A stretch of DNA of 25,636 nt from CAZTZY01 sp964617765 (GTDB lineage: Bacteria; Pseudomonadota; Gammaproteobacteria; Pseudomonadales; DT-91): positions 1 to 25,636 of the forward strand of contig CAZTZY010000039.1 in NCBI GenBank assembly GCA_964617765.1. Reading direction: 5' to 3'. Shown in pieces: positions 16,897 through 25,591 of the stretch (within the stretch, counting starts at the first letter, position 1; every line of letters starts with the position of its first letter). A program made the translations under genes and the position numbers. The notes beneath the pieces were generated by a model. The model was not told the DNA's origin, did no database searches, and saw nothing but the letters and a program-made list of their open reading frames with translations.

Positions 16897-17099
16897 AATG
16901 ACTATGCCTGATTTGATAGGATGTAAAACCCAAGAATGCCAAAGAATGCTTTTATTGCCAATATATAGCAATAAATCCTGTTGAAAACTGCCTTATAACG
17001 CATGCCGCATATAAAATGCACGATTTTCAGGGTTGCAACAAGTTCACGGCGGTATATTCCCATCGAAAAAACAATAAAGATTCATCAGGCAACTTTGTT

Positions 17100-17105
17100 T
17101 ATAAT
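17100..17105 (+). promoter_or_regulatory. possible -10 element of the acyltransferase gene
   Basis: A perfect TATAAT lies 38 nt before the ATG at 17144, giving a leader of roughly 30 nt. No good -35 hexamer is found at 15-18 nt spacing, so the call rests on the -10 box alone. Confidence 0.3.
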
Positions 17106-17143
17106 CGACCTCTTTATATCTTCATTTATCGGAAATTATTGTT

Positions 17144-19108
17144 ATGGTGCCTCTTTCCTATAGGGCAGACCTCGATGGATTAAGGGCGATTGCCATTATC
17201 ATGGCGATCCTTTACCACACTGGACTGGATATATTGCCTGGTGGTTTCATTGGCATAGAGATGTTTTTTGTACTATCGGGTTATTTGATAACTTCACAAT
17301 TAACCAGCGATATGCAGGATAACAAATTCACTTTCAAGGCGTTCTATTTACGCCGCTTTAAACGCTTGCTACCCACCTTCATAGTCGTATTGCTGGCTAC
17401 ACTGGTCGTAGCCTGGTTCATTCTGCTACCAAAAGACCTTATGTATCACGTAAAGCTCATGGGACTGGGCTTCATGTCTATTGGAAATTTTTTCCTCGCC
17501 AAATCCACTGGTGGCTATTTTGCACCGCAAACTGAAGAAATCGCGCTATTGCATACCTGGTCACTATCAGTAGAAGAACAATTCTATTTATTGTGGCCGG
17601 TCATATTATTTTTTGTTATCAAACGATTCAGCTATATCAATAGCATCAGGTTTTTTGTGGTTTTATTGATTGCAGCGATTGCCTTTTCAGAATGGCAAGT
17701 CACTATTGATCCTATCAAGGCCTACTTCCTGTTACCTGCGCGGTTCTATGAACTTCTGGTGGGTTGCCTGTTGGCGATGATAGCCGGATATTTGCCCAAG
17801 CTGGATTCCGGTAAAGCCGCACTGTTAGCCATAACGGGTTTCGTCGGCATATTTTTTAATATCTTTAACCACAACGCCTCTGATCACTTTCCTGGCATTA
17901 ATGCCTTATATGCTTGCATGGGAACTGCATCAATTATTTATGCCGGTTTCTTTACGAATATTGTCACCACTACCATCTCCAATACAAAGCTGGTGTATGT
18001 TGGTAAAATTTCGTATTCATTGTATTTATGGCATTGGCCTATCTTTGCTTTTATCCAATATACAACTGGAACAATTACTCCGCTTAACGCCTTTTGGGCT
18101 ATGGCGCTCTCCTTTGCCCTATCAGCGCTAACCTGGAAATATATTGAAAACCCGTTCCGCAAAAAATGGCGCCTCCCATTCGGAAAAACATTTGTACTGA
18201 TGTATATAGTGCCGGTATTGGTGTTCGCAGCGATGTATATCATTACCAAGAATGGTGAAGGTTTTATTGGCCGCTTTAATGCCAACCCTGCTGCTATTGA
18301 AGCGCTGGAAAAAAATCCTTCCATTTATAATGAAACTTGTAATCTAGAGGATAGTCTTTGCCAACAAGTACTACTTATCGGCGATTCCCATGCCGACCAT
18401 TTTTCTCCATTTATCCATGCGCTCATCAGCAAAAATCCTGAATTTAAAATGCACACCAAATGGAAACCGTTTTGCCCACCATTGCTTGATATCTACAGAG
18501 CCTCTATTGATGACAAAACCGGTGCCATAAAAGAACTCAGGGAAGACCAATGCTATCAAATCGTCAATGATTTCTATAACACACTGGATAAGTCACCCTA
18601 TAAGTACGTTATATTGGGAACATTCTGGTCTAACCTGGATATTTATGAAGGTTATTTCTTTGACCGTGAAAATACGCAATTCAATGCAGAAACCACGCAT
18701 AAGGTATTACGCCGTTCTGTTTACCAATCAATGAAGCGCTTGCTGGATAATGGCATTACCCCGGTCATCATTGAGGATAACCCTGACCTCAGTGAAAAAA
18801 TGCTCAAATGCTCACACAGGAAGATCCTGCGACCCGGATTCAATGATAACTGCGTCATTCCGCTTAGCGAAGTTATTGAGCAACAAGCATTTGCCACAAC
18901 TTTACTCAATGATGTTAAAAAAGATTTTCCGCAGGTAATTTTCATACAGCCACTTAAAGTGATGTGCGATGAAAAGCAATGTTTCACAGAAATGAATGGC
19001 ATGCCTTTATACCGAGACAGGAATCACCTGACAGACATTGGTGCCGAAATGTTAGGCCTGGCCTATCTGGAAAAATTTGGCCTGCCCTTCGGGTCGACCA
19101 CGCCATAA
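17144..19108 (+). CDS. OafA-type membrane acyltransferase with C-terminal SGNH domain
   Basis: A 654-residue inner-membrane protein. The acyltransferase-3 domain spans about residues 5-365 and carries the family motifs: RADLDGLRAIAI with the conserved Arg, the catalytic-type His25 in LYHTG, MFFVLSGYLIT, WSLSVEEQFYLLWP and LWHWP. A periplasmic SGNH hydrolase-like domain follows, with GDSHAD (413-418, nucleophile Ser415) and a terminal DxxH (Asp625, His628) in RDRNHLTD. This fusion transfers acyl groups, usually acetyl, from a cytoplasmic donor to surface glycans such as O-antigen, exopolysaccharide or peptidoglycan. The acceptor cannot be told. GGAA lies upstream of the ATG. The next gene starts 2 nt after the stop, so the two are probably co-translated. 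Confidence 0.88.
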   Translation: MVPLSYRADLDGLRAIAIIMAILYHTGLDILPGGFIGIEMFFVLSGYLITSQLTSDMQDNKFTFKAFYLRRFKRLLPTFIVVLLATLVVAWFILLPKDLMYHVKLMGLGFMSIGNFFLAKSTGGYFAPQTEEIALLHTWSLSVEEQFYLLWPVILFFVIKRFSYINSIRFFVVLLIAAIAFSEWQVTIDPIKAYFLLPARFYELLVGCLLAMIAGYLPKLDSGKAALLAITGFVGIFFNIFNHNASDHFPGINALYACMGTASIIYAGFFTNIVTTTISNTKLVYVGKISYSLYLWHWPIFAFIQYTTGTITPLNAFWAMALSFALSALTWKYIENPFRKKWRLPFGKTFVLMYIVPVLVFAAMYIITKNGEGFIGRFNANPAAIEALEKNPSIYNETCNLEDSLCQQVLLIGDSHADHFSPFIHALISKNPEFKMHTKWKPFCPPLLDIYRASIDDKTGAIKELREDQCYQIVNDFYNTLDKSPYKYVILGTFWSNLDIYEGYFFDRENTQFNAETTHKVLRRSVYQSMKRLLDNGITPVIIEDNPDLSEKMLKCSHRKILRPGFNDNCVIPLSEVIEQQAFATTLLNDVKKDFPQVIFIQPLKVMCDEKQCFTEMNGMPLYRDRNHLTDIGAEMLGLAYLEKFGLPFGSTTP

Positions 19109-19110
19109 CC

Positions 19111-19863
19111 ATGCACAGGAAACCATTCAGCTTTATCGATATCAGTCGCGAATGCATTGTTGAAACCGGCTGTTATAATCTCGATGGCAAAATGCTGGGC
19201 ATGAAAATCCATGTACCACCCACTCTCTTCCACCAACATCCCTATAACTCGACAGCCTATGCTTTCCTGCAACAATTACGCCAGGAAATATTTGAGCAGG
19301 GTACTGTGGAATTTCCCGGCCTGCCGGTTAACAAAACCAATTACACGCTGGCACAGCTTGCCCCGAAAGAACATGGCAATCATCCTAACCCGTACATGAC
19401 CGATATTTGCCAATCACCACACCAGGATACCCCTCCGCATCCCACAGCCTTCTGGTTAGGGGAAACCCGCCAGTATTTTGCGACATGGGTAATGTCATTG
19501 CAGGGCTTGCATGAATTCATGGAATTCACTCGCAACAACGTAAATCTGGGTATTGAACAAAGACATAAGATACTTGTCCCGCAAAGCTTGCAAAACCATA
19601 CTGGTCTATTATTGAACCATTCTCCTGGATTGTTATTGATTGATAACAGTAATCACCAGAAACTCTATCATGCGCGCACCTGTAATTTTGCCGCAGTGGC
19701 GGCTAATCCGCATTACACCAGCGATGCACCGATGTATGCGTTTAACGAAATCGGTTTGCTGGAATATATGGATTCACTGGATATTTACCGTGGCGATAAC
19801 GACAGGGATGCACAGGATCTCGCAGATGTAAAAGCGTTTATGGCCAGCGAACCCTACATTTAA
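19111..19863 (+). CDS. putative Fe(II)/2-oxoglutarate-dependent oxygenase of unknown substrate
   Basis: A 250-residue soluble protein. I do not recognise the exact family, but the motif layout fits a dioxygenase jelly roll: HxD as His104-Gln105-Asp106 in SPHQDTPPH, a strand SPGLLLIDNS (171-180) like the GdLLifDN segment of TauD/clavaminate-type enzymes, and a distal His187 with Arg189 in LYHART. The start at 19111 is chosen because it lies 2 nt after the stop of the acyltransferase gene; an earlier in-frame ATG at 18979 would add 44 residues encoded inside that gene. The tight spacing suggests a shared transcript and perhaps a shared pathway, for example modification of an acyl or glycan unit. 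The 3' end is 13 nt from the convergent MMPL gene. Confidence 0.55.
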   Translation: MHRKPFSFIDISRECIVETGCYNLDGKMLGMKIHVPPTLFHQHPYNSTAYAFLQQLRQEIFEQGTVEFPGLPVNKTNYTLAQLAPKEHGNHPNPYMTDICQSPHQDTPPHPTAFWLGETRQYFATWVMSLQGLHEFMEFTRNNVNLGIEQRHKILVPQSLQNHTGLLLNHSPGLLLIDNSNHQKLYHARTCNFAAVAANPHYTSDAPMYAFNEIGLLEYMDSLDIYRGDNDRDAQDLADVKAFMASEPYI

Positions 19864-19876
19864 CTTTTACTCTTTT

Positions 19877-22231
19877 TTAAGCCGCAGAATCGGCATCTGA
19901 AACTGGTATCGATACTGGCTCTTTTTTATTAAAAAGCATAATTGCTGCTGGTAAAACAACAAGATTGAAGATTAACGAAAGCACAATGGTGATCACTGTT
20001 AACAAACCGGCCTGCTGGTTTAGCTGAAAATCCGACGCTATCAATACAGAAAGACCCGCCACAATAATCATCGACGTGGCAAAAATTGAAACTCCTACCA
20101 TGCGGAAAGTGGCAATCAACGCTTCTTTTCGTGTAACACCCTTTTCATTTTTTACACGCATATATTTGGTGAGGAAGTGAATGGAATTATCGACAATAAT
20201 ACCCATCGCAGCTGAGGAAATCGTCGTTCCCACCATACCCACTTCCCCCACTGCCATTGCCCAGATACCAAACATCATTAATAGCGGCAAAATATTTACG
20301 ATGATGCTCAATGCACCTAACCATAAACTGCGCAGCAAGATAAACATGATGAGACCATTGAGCAATATTGAAACTGCATTACCACTGTTCATGCTGCTGA
20401 TATTGCGCTTCGAAATATAGGCAAACATCACTGCCGGCCCCGTTGGATTTGATAACATGTATTCAGGCATATTGGCTTTTTGCCATGCCGCAGAACGCTC
20501 TACAAAATCCTGCATTTCCGTTGATGATAAATTCTTTACCATCACACTTAGGCGCGTGCTGGATTTATCGAGGCTGATACGATTTTCAAGGCTGTTGTCA
20601 TCGGCGAGCGAAAGTTCATACATCAAAAAATATTGCGCAGCGACATCTTCATCGTCAGGAATCGCCCAGGCTGTTTCATCCTGATGATTCATTGTCCAGT
20701 TAATGCGCTTGATAATATCGGTATAACTGTACACATGGGTGACTTCTTTTTGTTGCTTCAACCACTCGGTATAGGCATCGAGGTTTTGCAGGTATTCTGT
20801 ACGAAAAATACCGTCTATTTCCCTGGCAGGCACAAGATATTCAATGGCGTACAAACCGCTCAGGTTGGCTTCCATAAACTCGGCATCGCGCCTGAACTCG
20901 ATATTTTTACTGAAGTAATTAATGAACTGGTCATTGAATTTCAGTGAAGGCACAGCAGAAATAATGACAGCGGAGACTAACAATGTAGCTAAAATAACCA
21001 TTCGGTAATGACGCAATACCCACTCGCCAGCATTAACCATACGCGCTTCCTGTGCATCATTATGCTTAACAGAATGATGGGCCATCGACACCCCCTGCAT
21101 TAAAATCGGCAATAAGGTAAACGATAAAATCCATGCTGCAAGAACCCCTAATGAGGTGATATTGCCAAGATGCCAATAAGGTGGCACATCGGAATAATTC
21201 AAGGTCAGGAAGCTGATAATTGTCGTGAGGTTAGTCAGAAAAACCGGCATGAAATTGACTTTGGTAATTTCGATAATCAATGATGCCTTATCCTGGCTGC
21301 TGTCAGTACCAATCATGCTTATCATCGACACCAGTAAGTGCATGGCATTAGCAACTGCGAGGGTCATGATAATAATCATTGAGGAAACTGAAACAACAGT
21401 AATAGGTATACTAAAAAAACCAGCCACACCTAATGCAAAAATGCAGGAATAAATAATAGTGATAAATATAGCAATGGTTGAATAAATGCTGCGCATCAAC
21501 AGCACACATACACCAAAGAGAACAATAGACATGATGGGCAAAAGATAGATCAGGTCATGAATACCGGTTTCGCTAAATGCTGCATTCAACATAACAATTC
21601 CGGATAATCCGGTTTTAATTTCCGGATGATTATCGTTGAATTGTGCCGTTAATTCCCTGACTGATTCAGCTGCATCCAGAACTTCCATGGGGCTTTCTTG
21701 CGGAAAACTAAAAATGATATTAATGGCCGTAGTGTCAGCTGTGGGAGATAACAATCCTCCATTAATAATTGGATTAGCCAAAGCCTGTGCTTGAATACGA
21801 AGATAATCTTCCGTTTCCATAGACAAGCTATTGTTAACCAAAGCCTGTACAGTTAATTGGTCGTTATCAATAAGCACATCGGGGAAATTGGTTATCGCTT
21901 CAACACGAACCACATACTCAATATCCTTTGCTTGCTCTACCAGTGCTTCTATATCGGGGATTATGTTTTCACTGAATATACTGCCGTGTGGATTATGGAT
22001 AACCACAAAGATGGAATCAGATTGTCCATAGACTTCCTTGAATGCATTGAGGTCTTTCAGTTCAGGATTACTGTCGCTGAAAAATATACGGTAGTCATTC
22101 GAAAAAGTGAGCCGGGAAACACCCACCAACGACAGTAAAAAAATCAACACCACCACAAAGAGCGTGGTTTTTTGATGCGCCAATATGGATTGTGTAAGAC
22201 GAACTGATAATACATCAACATCCAGTTTCAT
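19877..22231 (-). CDS. MMPL/RND-family lipid exporter
   Basis: A 784-residue inner-membrane protein with duplicated RND architecture: TM1 around residues 20-40, a periplasmic domain, a helix bundle (about 225-395), a lone helix near 410-430, a second periplasmic domain, and a last bundle (about 635-765). The second half has the acidic MMPL signature IIVDNSIHFL; the matching spot in the first half reads LAVANAMHLL without an acid, so the halves are asymmetric. The ATG at 22231 follows a GCGGGA purine tract; an upstream in-frame TTG at 22264 is less likely. It starts 42 nt after the LolA-like gene, and this pairing (MMPL exporter with PF17131-type periplasmic protein) recurs in proteobacteria. 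It is shorter than, and clearly different from, the HpnN-like exporter at 2745-5387. Confidence 0.8.
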   Translation of the reverse strand: MKLDVDVLSVRLTQSILAHQKTTLFVVVLIFLLSLVGVSRLTFSNDYRIFFSDSNPELKDLNAFKEVYGQSDSIFVVIHNPHGSIFSENIIPDIEALVEQAKDIEYVVRVEAITNFPDVLIDNDQLTVQALVNNSLSMETEDYLRIQAQALANPIINGGLLSPTADTTAINIIFSFPQESPMEVLDAAESVRELTAQFNDNHPEIKTGLSGIVMLNAAFSETGIHDLIYLLPIMSIVLFGVCVLLMRSIYSTIAIFITIIYSCIFALGVAGFFSIPITVVSVSSMIIIMTLAVANAMHLLVSMISMIGTDSSQDKASLIIEITKVNFMPVFLTNLTTIISFLTLNYSDVPPYWHLGNITSLGVLAAWILSFTLLPILMQGVSMAHHSVKHNDAQEARMVNAGEWVLRHYRMVILATLLVSAVIISAVPSLKFNDQFINYFSKNIEFRRDAEFMEANLSGLYAIEYLVPAREIDGIFRTEYLQNLDAYTEWLKQQKEVTHVYSYTDIIKRINWTMNHQDETAWAIPDDEDVAAQYFLMYELSLADDNSLENRISLDKSSTRLSVMVKNLSSTEMQDFVERSAAWQKANMPEYMLSNPTGPAVMFAYISKRNISSMNSGNAVSILLNGLIMFILLRSLWLGALSIIVNILPLLMMFGIWAMAVGEVGMVGTTISSAAMGIIVDNSIHFLTKYMRVKNEKGVTRKEALIATFRMVGVSIFATSMIIVAGLSVLIASDFQLNQQAGLLTVITIVLSLIFNLVVLPAAIMLFNKKEPVSIPVSDADSAA

Positions 22232-22273
22232 ATTAATCCCGCCAACGCTGGTCAAAGTTGCCAAACATATCGG

Positions 22274-23053
22274 TCACTTCAATACAGACTTATCAAAGTC
22301 GCGACTTTGCAAACCGGTTTTCAATCGAATATTGGAGATAACCAGTTCGGTTGTCTTATTATTCTGGTTATTTTTCATTTCTGAAGAAACGGGTTGCCAG
22401 TATTTATCATCGATTTTTTTGTATTCGTTAATCGTGAGTGTTTTTAACAATTCATCCTCACGATCATAATATTCAATTTTTTGCACGCGCGACTGTTTAT
22501 CAATCCATGAAACCATCTTGGAATAACCACTTCCCTTATACTCAGGGTAAATCGCTAAAACCGAACATTGTTCTATATCGCATTTTTCATCGCGCAAATA
22601 ACGAAAACGGTATTTCTCGATCTTGAATGAAGACAAATCTTCAAAACTGAACTGACTTCCTAAAAATGAACCGGATTTTGCCTTGCCGCCAATCTGGTTG
22701 ATTTTTTTGGTTTTAGGCATAAAGGTCCATTGTTCATCATCAGCCTTGATATGCGAATGACTTAATAGTTTCACACCTGCTACCGATTGTGGCAATTTGA
22801 AGAGTATAAGACTCTTGTCACCATCTCCCTCTACCTCAAGCATTTTAGACTCGAGCGCCATTTTATTTTCTTTACCATTGGGTGAGCGAATAATCATTTC
22901 CATATCACTCTGAATATCACCCCAGCCACTGACAGAAGCTTGCATGGCCTGGGCAATTTGCAACCCTTGCTCTTCAGGACACATGGCATTCACATTCGCC
23001 ATAAACATATGTAATGAGAGCAAAACAATTATGCTATAAAAACTTTTTTTCAT
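22274..23053 (-). CDS. LolA-like outer-membrane lipoprotein-sorting protein (PF17131 type)
   Basis: A 259-residue secreted protein with a signal peptide (hydrophobic residues ~5-18, likely cut after VNA at about 23). The mature part is a LolA/LolB-like half-barrel of the PF17131 family, recognised by SDMEMIIRSPNG, LFKLPQSVAGVKLL, the QWTFMPKTKKI segment, a GSFLGSQFSFEDL motif, and a late pattern of beta strands ending in NIRL. Such proteins bind a lipid or lipoprotein acyl chain in the periplasm. AGGA is well spaced before the ATG. It precedes the MMPL exporter by 42 nt and diverges from the 4-TM protein across only 47 nt. By context it may accept cargo from the exporter. Confidence 0.82.
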   Translation of the reverse strand: MKKSFYSIIVLLSLHMFMANVNAMCPEEQGLQIAQAMQASVSGWGDIQSDMEMIIRSPNGKENKMALESKMLEVEGDGDKSLILFKLPQSVAGVKLLSHSHIKADDEQWTFMPKTKKINQIGGKAKSGSFLGSQFSFEDLSSFKIEKYRFRYLRDEKCDIEQCSVLAIYPEYKGSGYSKMVSWIDKQSRVQKIEYYDREDELLKTLTINEYKKIDDKYWQPVSSEMKNNQNNKTTELVISNIRLKTGLQSRDFDKSVLK

Positions 23054-23100
23054 TTTTCATCCTGTTAAAGTAGTAAAAATAATTTTAAAAGGTGTTACCT

Positions 23101-23568
23101 ATGGACAACCCTGGAATCAGCAAAAACCACAGAATTGCCAGAAACCTTTACATTGCTGCGCTCACCCCGATGACTATCGCAGGGTTAATTTACGCGGTGA
23201 TCAAAGAGTTTATGCCCTATCATGCTGATGCAGTCGGCCGGTCGTGGAGTGAACTCGACCAACCCCTGCGAGTACTTATTATTGCCGCCTTGAATGCCGA
23301 TGGCGGGCTTATTCTGTGTAATGCCCTGGCCATGACCATCCTATTAACGATTCCTTTCAAGCGCGGTGAACTGTGGGCCAGCTGGGCTATCACAGCTATA
23401 GGCAGTGCAACGATGTTAACCGTACTGCGTTCTGCCATTCACGTTGATCTGAAAACCCCTGCCAATCCACCGTGGTTTATTTTACTGATTGTTATAGCCC
23501 TTTTTTTTGCGGCTTTATATTTATCTGTTAAATCCAGTAAAACTGTTAGTACACAAAATCAAAACTAG
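23101..23568 (+). CDS. 4-TM membrane protein of unknown function
   Basis: A 155-residue membrane protein that I do not recognise. Hydrophobic helices lie at about residues 19-35, 59-80, 91-110 and 124-143, with a short loop AVGRSWSELDQPLR after the first and a Lys/Ser-rich C-terminal tail. The ATG at 23101 is preferred over an in-frame GTG at 23092 because AAAAGG (23087-23092) is correctly spaced for it. It stands alone on the plus strand inside a minus-strand lipid locus. Its 3' end overlaps the 3' end of the KAS III gene by 23 nt, tail to tail, and its 5' end shares a 47-nt divergent promoter region with the LolA-like gene. This suggests shared or opposing regulation rather than chance insertion. 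Confidence 0.65.
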   Translation: MDNPGISKNHRIARNLYIAALTPMTIAGLIYAVIKEFMPYHADAVGRSWSELDQPLRVLIIAALNADGGLILCNALAMTILLTIPFKRGELWASWAITAIGSATMLTVLRSAIHVDLKTPANPPWFILLIVIALFFAALYLSVKSSKTVSTQNQN

Positions 23569-24592
23569 TAAAGGTCATGCCGGCTGCTGCCATCCAGGCG
23601 GCAACCCGGTCTCCGCGTTTAAGGCTTCCATCTTCAACGGCCATCGCCATGGCAGCAGGGATTGAGCCAGTAATCAAATTGCCGGTTTTCGGGAAGATAA
23701 AATAATAAGGCACATCAACGCCCCGTAATGCGGCCTGGTCTTTCCAGCTGTGGTAAGAGTGGCTATGCGGAATCACCATATCAATATCAGCCATGTTATC
23801 GGCATAACGATCCATAAATACGCGTTTGCCATATTCCATACCGGCCTCACCCATTTTGATCGCATTACAGGCAAATTTTTGTGAGCCCTGGCCCATCATG
23901 GAAATATTGTCATACAACATGGTGCCAGTGCGGGTAATATCGATAGGCATCACACACAGCTCGGAAAACTGGTTAGCGGTTTCATTGACAAATTTCCACG
24001 GTGTAGCATCGGCCGTCAATATGGTAGCTGTGGTAGATTCACCCAGTGTGTAACTGGCATAGGAATATTCCAGGTCGGCATCCGATTCAATCTTGTAGGT
24101 TTTTCTACCCCACTCACCTTCGTGCAAGCCGAATTCAGCAGTAATAATTAATACATTTTTGGCCATGCAACCCATCAGATAACCCTGGGCAATGGAGGCT
24201 GCACGTGTCCAGCTGGCACAGGCTTCCAGCACATCGAAACATTGGGCACTGTGCATGCCAAGGGCATTGGCAATAAAAAACGACATACCAGGCTCAGCCA
24301 CACGGCGGTCAACACTGGAATGGATAACCATATCAATATCAGCTACCTGCATGTTCGCTTCTTTCAAGGCTTTATGCACACAGCGATGGATATAATCAAA
24401 AGGGTTTTCATTGGCTTGCAGCATTCTTCTTTCTTTAATGCCGGTCTTTTTCAACAGGCCTTTAATCAGGCGTAACGTTCTGTCCATATCACCGATAAAA
24501 TCTTCCCTGCTCGCTTCATCCACCAACTTGATCACGTCATCGTTGGATAAAACCATTTCTGGCAATTCACAAGCAACCGATGCAACACGCAT
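23546..24592 (-). CDS. 3-oxoacyl-ACP synthase III (FabH-like) family protein
   Basis: A 348-residue thiolase-fold condensing enzyme. The catalytic triad of the KAS III family is complete: Cys125 in FDVLEACASW, His276 in VIPHSHS and Asn305 in PKTGNLITGS. The end AAAGMTFTSFDF matches the C-terminal glycine-rich strand of FabH. Primary-metabolism FabH has about 317 residues, so this longer form with an extended N-terminal half is more likely a specialised branch (OleA-like, or a secondary-lipid starter synthase) than housekeeping FabH. It would join an acyl-CoA or acyl-ACP to a second acyl unit. A TetR gene lies upstream and LolA-like/MMPL genes lie downstream on the same strand, pointing to production and export of a lipid. 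The product is unknown. Confidence 0.82.
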   Translation of the reverse strand: MRVASVACELPEMVLSNDDVIKLVDEASREDFIGDMDRTLRLIKGLLKKTGIKERRMLQANENPFDYIHRCVHKALKEANMQVADIDMVIHSSVDRRVAEPGMSFFIANALGMHSAQCFDVLEACASWTRAASIAQGYLMGCMAKNVLIITAEFGLHEGEWGRKTYKIESDADLEYSYASYTLGESTTATILTADATPWKFVNETANQFSELCVMPIDITRTGTMLYDNISMMGQGSQKFACNAIKMGEAGMEYGKRVFMDRYADNMADIDMVIPHSHSYHSWKDQAALRGVDVPYYFIFPKTGNLITGSIPAAMAMAVEDGSLKRGDRVAAWMAAAGMTFTSFDFVY

Positions 24593-24735
24593 AATTTTTT
24601 CTCATTTTTAACAGCAAACGCCAACCACACATACGGATATGCATGCAGAAAACGGATTGGGATATTTGTGCCTTTTTTCGCTGTTACTGGTTTTTGTTAT
24701 TATTTTTCGAATCAGCACGCAAAATCGGTTTTGTG

Positions 24736-24747
24736 TGAACTGGTTCA
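24736..24747. promoter_or_regulatory. short palindrome TGAAC-TG-GTTCA
   Basis: Perfect 5-bp half sites (TGAAC/GTTCA) separated by 2 nt, about 145 nt upstream of the KAS III start. It is small enough to occur by chance, but it has the shape of a dimeric-regulator site, and a TetR gene adjoins. Confidence 0.25.
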
Positions 24748-24805
24748 ATTTTTTCAGTGTTTTGATCTGAATGATCGATAAAGTAGCACAAAAAATAGGC
24801 AGTTA

Positions 24806-24845
24806 ATATACTGCAATATACATTTTTATATACAGCGGTATATTG
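24806..24845. promoter_or_regulatory. long imperfect palindrome, candidate TetR operator
   Basis: A 40-nt nested dyad lies in the regulatory region. CAATATAC (24814-24821) and GTATATTG (24838-24845) are perfect inverted copies, and the outer AATATAC...TG (24806-24813) pairs with CAGCGGTATATT (24833-24844) with a 2-nt bulge. It sits about 215 nt upstream of KAS III and 135 nt from the end of the TetR gene. No target was tested; it could instead be a hairpin after the TetR gene. Confidence 0.35.
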
Positions 24846-24979
24846 TTTTTTCATATCGTTTTCCGTGTTTATTCCTTTTTTGTAACAAAATAATGAAATA
24901 CAGGGTTTTGTGTAATAAAAAATCTGGAAATCAGGGATTTTGGCACAAAAATACAGGGCTGAATGAAGATGCGGGGGTG

Positions 24980-25591
24980 TTAAATAAAAACACTGTGTTT
25001 GATGAATTCGACGGTACTGCGCATTTTCAATACTAAAGGATAATCATCGAAACTGGCCCAATTGAGCATGGTCGAGACGAAGAGGTTCACCACTATTTCC
25101 GCATAAGTTTCCAACGAAATACCCGGTTGCAGCTGATTCTTTAGGGAAGCTTCACCCAATATCTTGCCAATCGTTGAATCCAGCATATTTTTCTGGTTTA
25201 TCTTGCTGCTCTCAGGGCCAAGGTGAACACCATTCAGGATAAACTTGAACATCTCGATATCTTTAGGCGGCAAACTCGCCAGGCCTTCAGCAATCGTCAT
25301 AAAACTGTTCTCGATTTTCTGCATGGGCGTAATATCCATTTCATTAAAATGCGCAAAAATAGTGTTGGAAGAACCGGAATAAGAGCTCGCAATATGAAAC
25401 AACAAATGGTTTTTCGTGGGGAAATGGTTAAAAAAGGTTTTATGCGCCACCCCCGCTTTCTCGATAATGGAAATGATCGAGGTTTCATTCACGCCATTTT
25501 CGGTAAATAACTCCAGGGCGGCATCAGCGATACGCTTTTGGAACTCATCTTTCCTTAGTTCAGAACGGCTTTTGGTAGGTTTTGTAAGCAC
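24980..25591 (-). CDS. TetR/AcrR-family transcriptional regulator
   Basis: A 203-residue regulator. The N-terminal helix-turn-helix is clear at about residues 19-66: RIADAALELFTENGVNETS, then IISIIEKAGVAHKTFFNHFPTKNHLL, with the FF-NHFPTK recognition-helix pattern of TetR proteins. The C-terminal ~130 residues are all-helical and would bind a ligand, probably hydrophobic. The start codon is GTG at 25591, preceded by AAGAG; no in-frame ATG occurs before the DNA-binding domain. It lies upstream of the KAS III gene on the same strand with 387 nt between, and probably controls the lipid locus from the palindromes in that gap. Whether it represses or activates is not visible. TetR members that control fatty-acid genes often bind acyl-CoA, which is only an analogy here. 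Confidence 0.88.
   Translation of the reverse strand: MLTKPTKSRSELRKDEFQKRIADAALELFTENGVNETSIISIIEKAGVAHKTFFNHFPTKNHLLFHIASSYSGSSNTIFAHFNEMDITPMQKIENSFMTIAEGLASLPPKDIEMFKFILNGVHLGPESSKINQKNMLDSTIGKILGEASLKNQLQPGISLETYAEIVVNLFVSTMLNWASFDDYPLVLKMRSTVEFIKHSVFI

Larger units (their letters stand above)
24593..24979. other. AT-rich intergenic region between the TetR and KAS III genes
   Basis: 387 nt with no supported ORF, between two minus-strand genes. It contains two palindromic sites (24736-24747 and 24806-24845, listed separately) and several A/T runs. No clear -35/-10 pair for the KAS III gene could be picked. The size suggests a regulated promoter region. Confidence 0.5.

Noticed and set aside
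16897..16971. A 25-residue N-terminal extension of the MFS fusion
   Set aside because: It would need a TTG start, and the family begins at the ATG at 16896.
18979..19110. An upstream start for the putative oxygenase inside the acyltransferase gene
   Set aside because: The extra 44 residues are just the acyltransferase C-terminal code read in another frame; the ATG at 19111 follows the stop directly.
22232..22264. An 11-residue extension of the second MMPL exporter
   Set aside because: It needs a TTG start; the ATG at 22231 has a purine-rich site before it.
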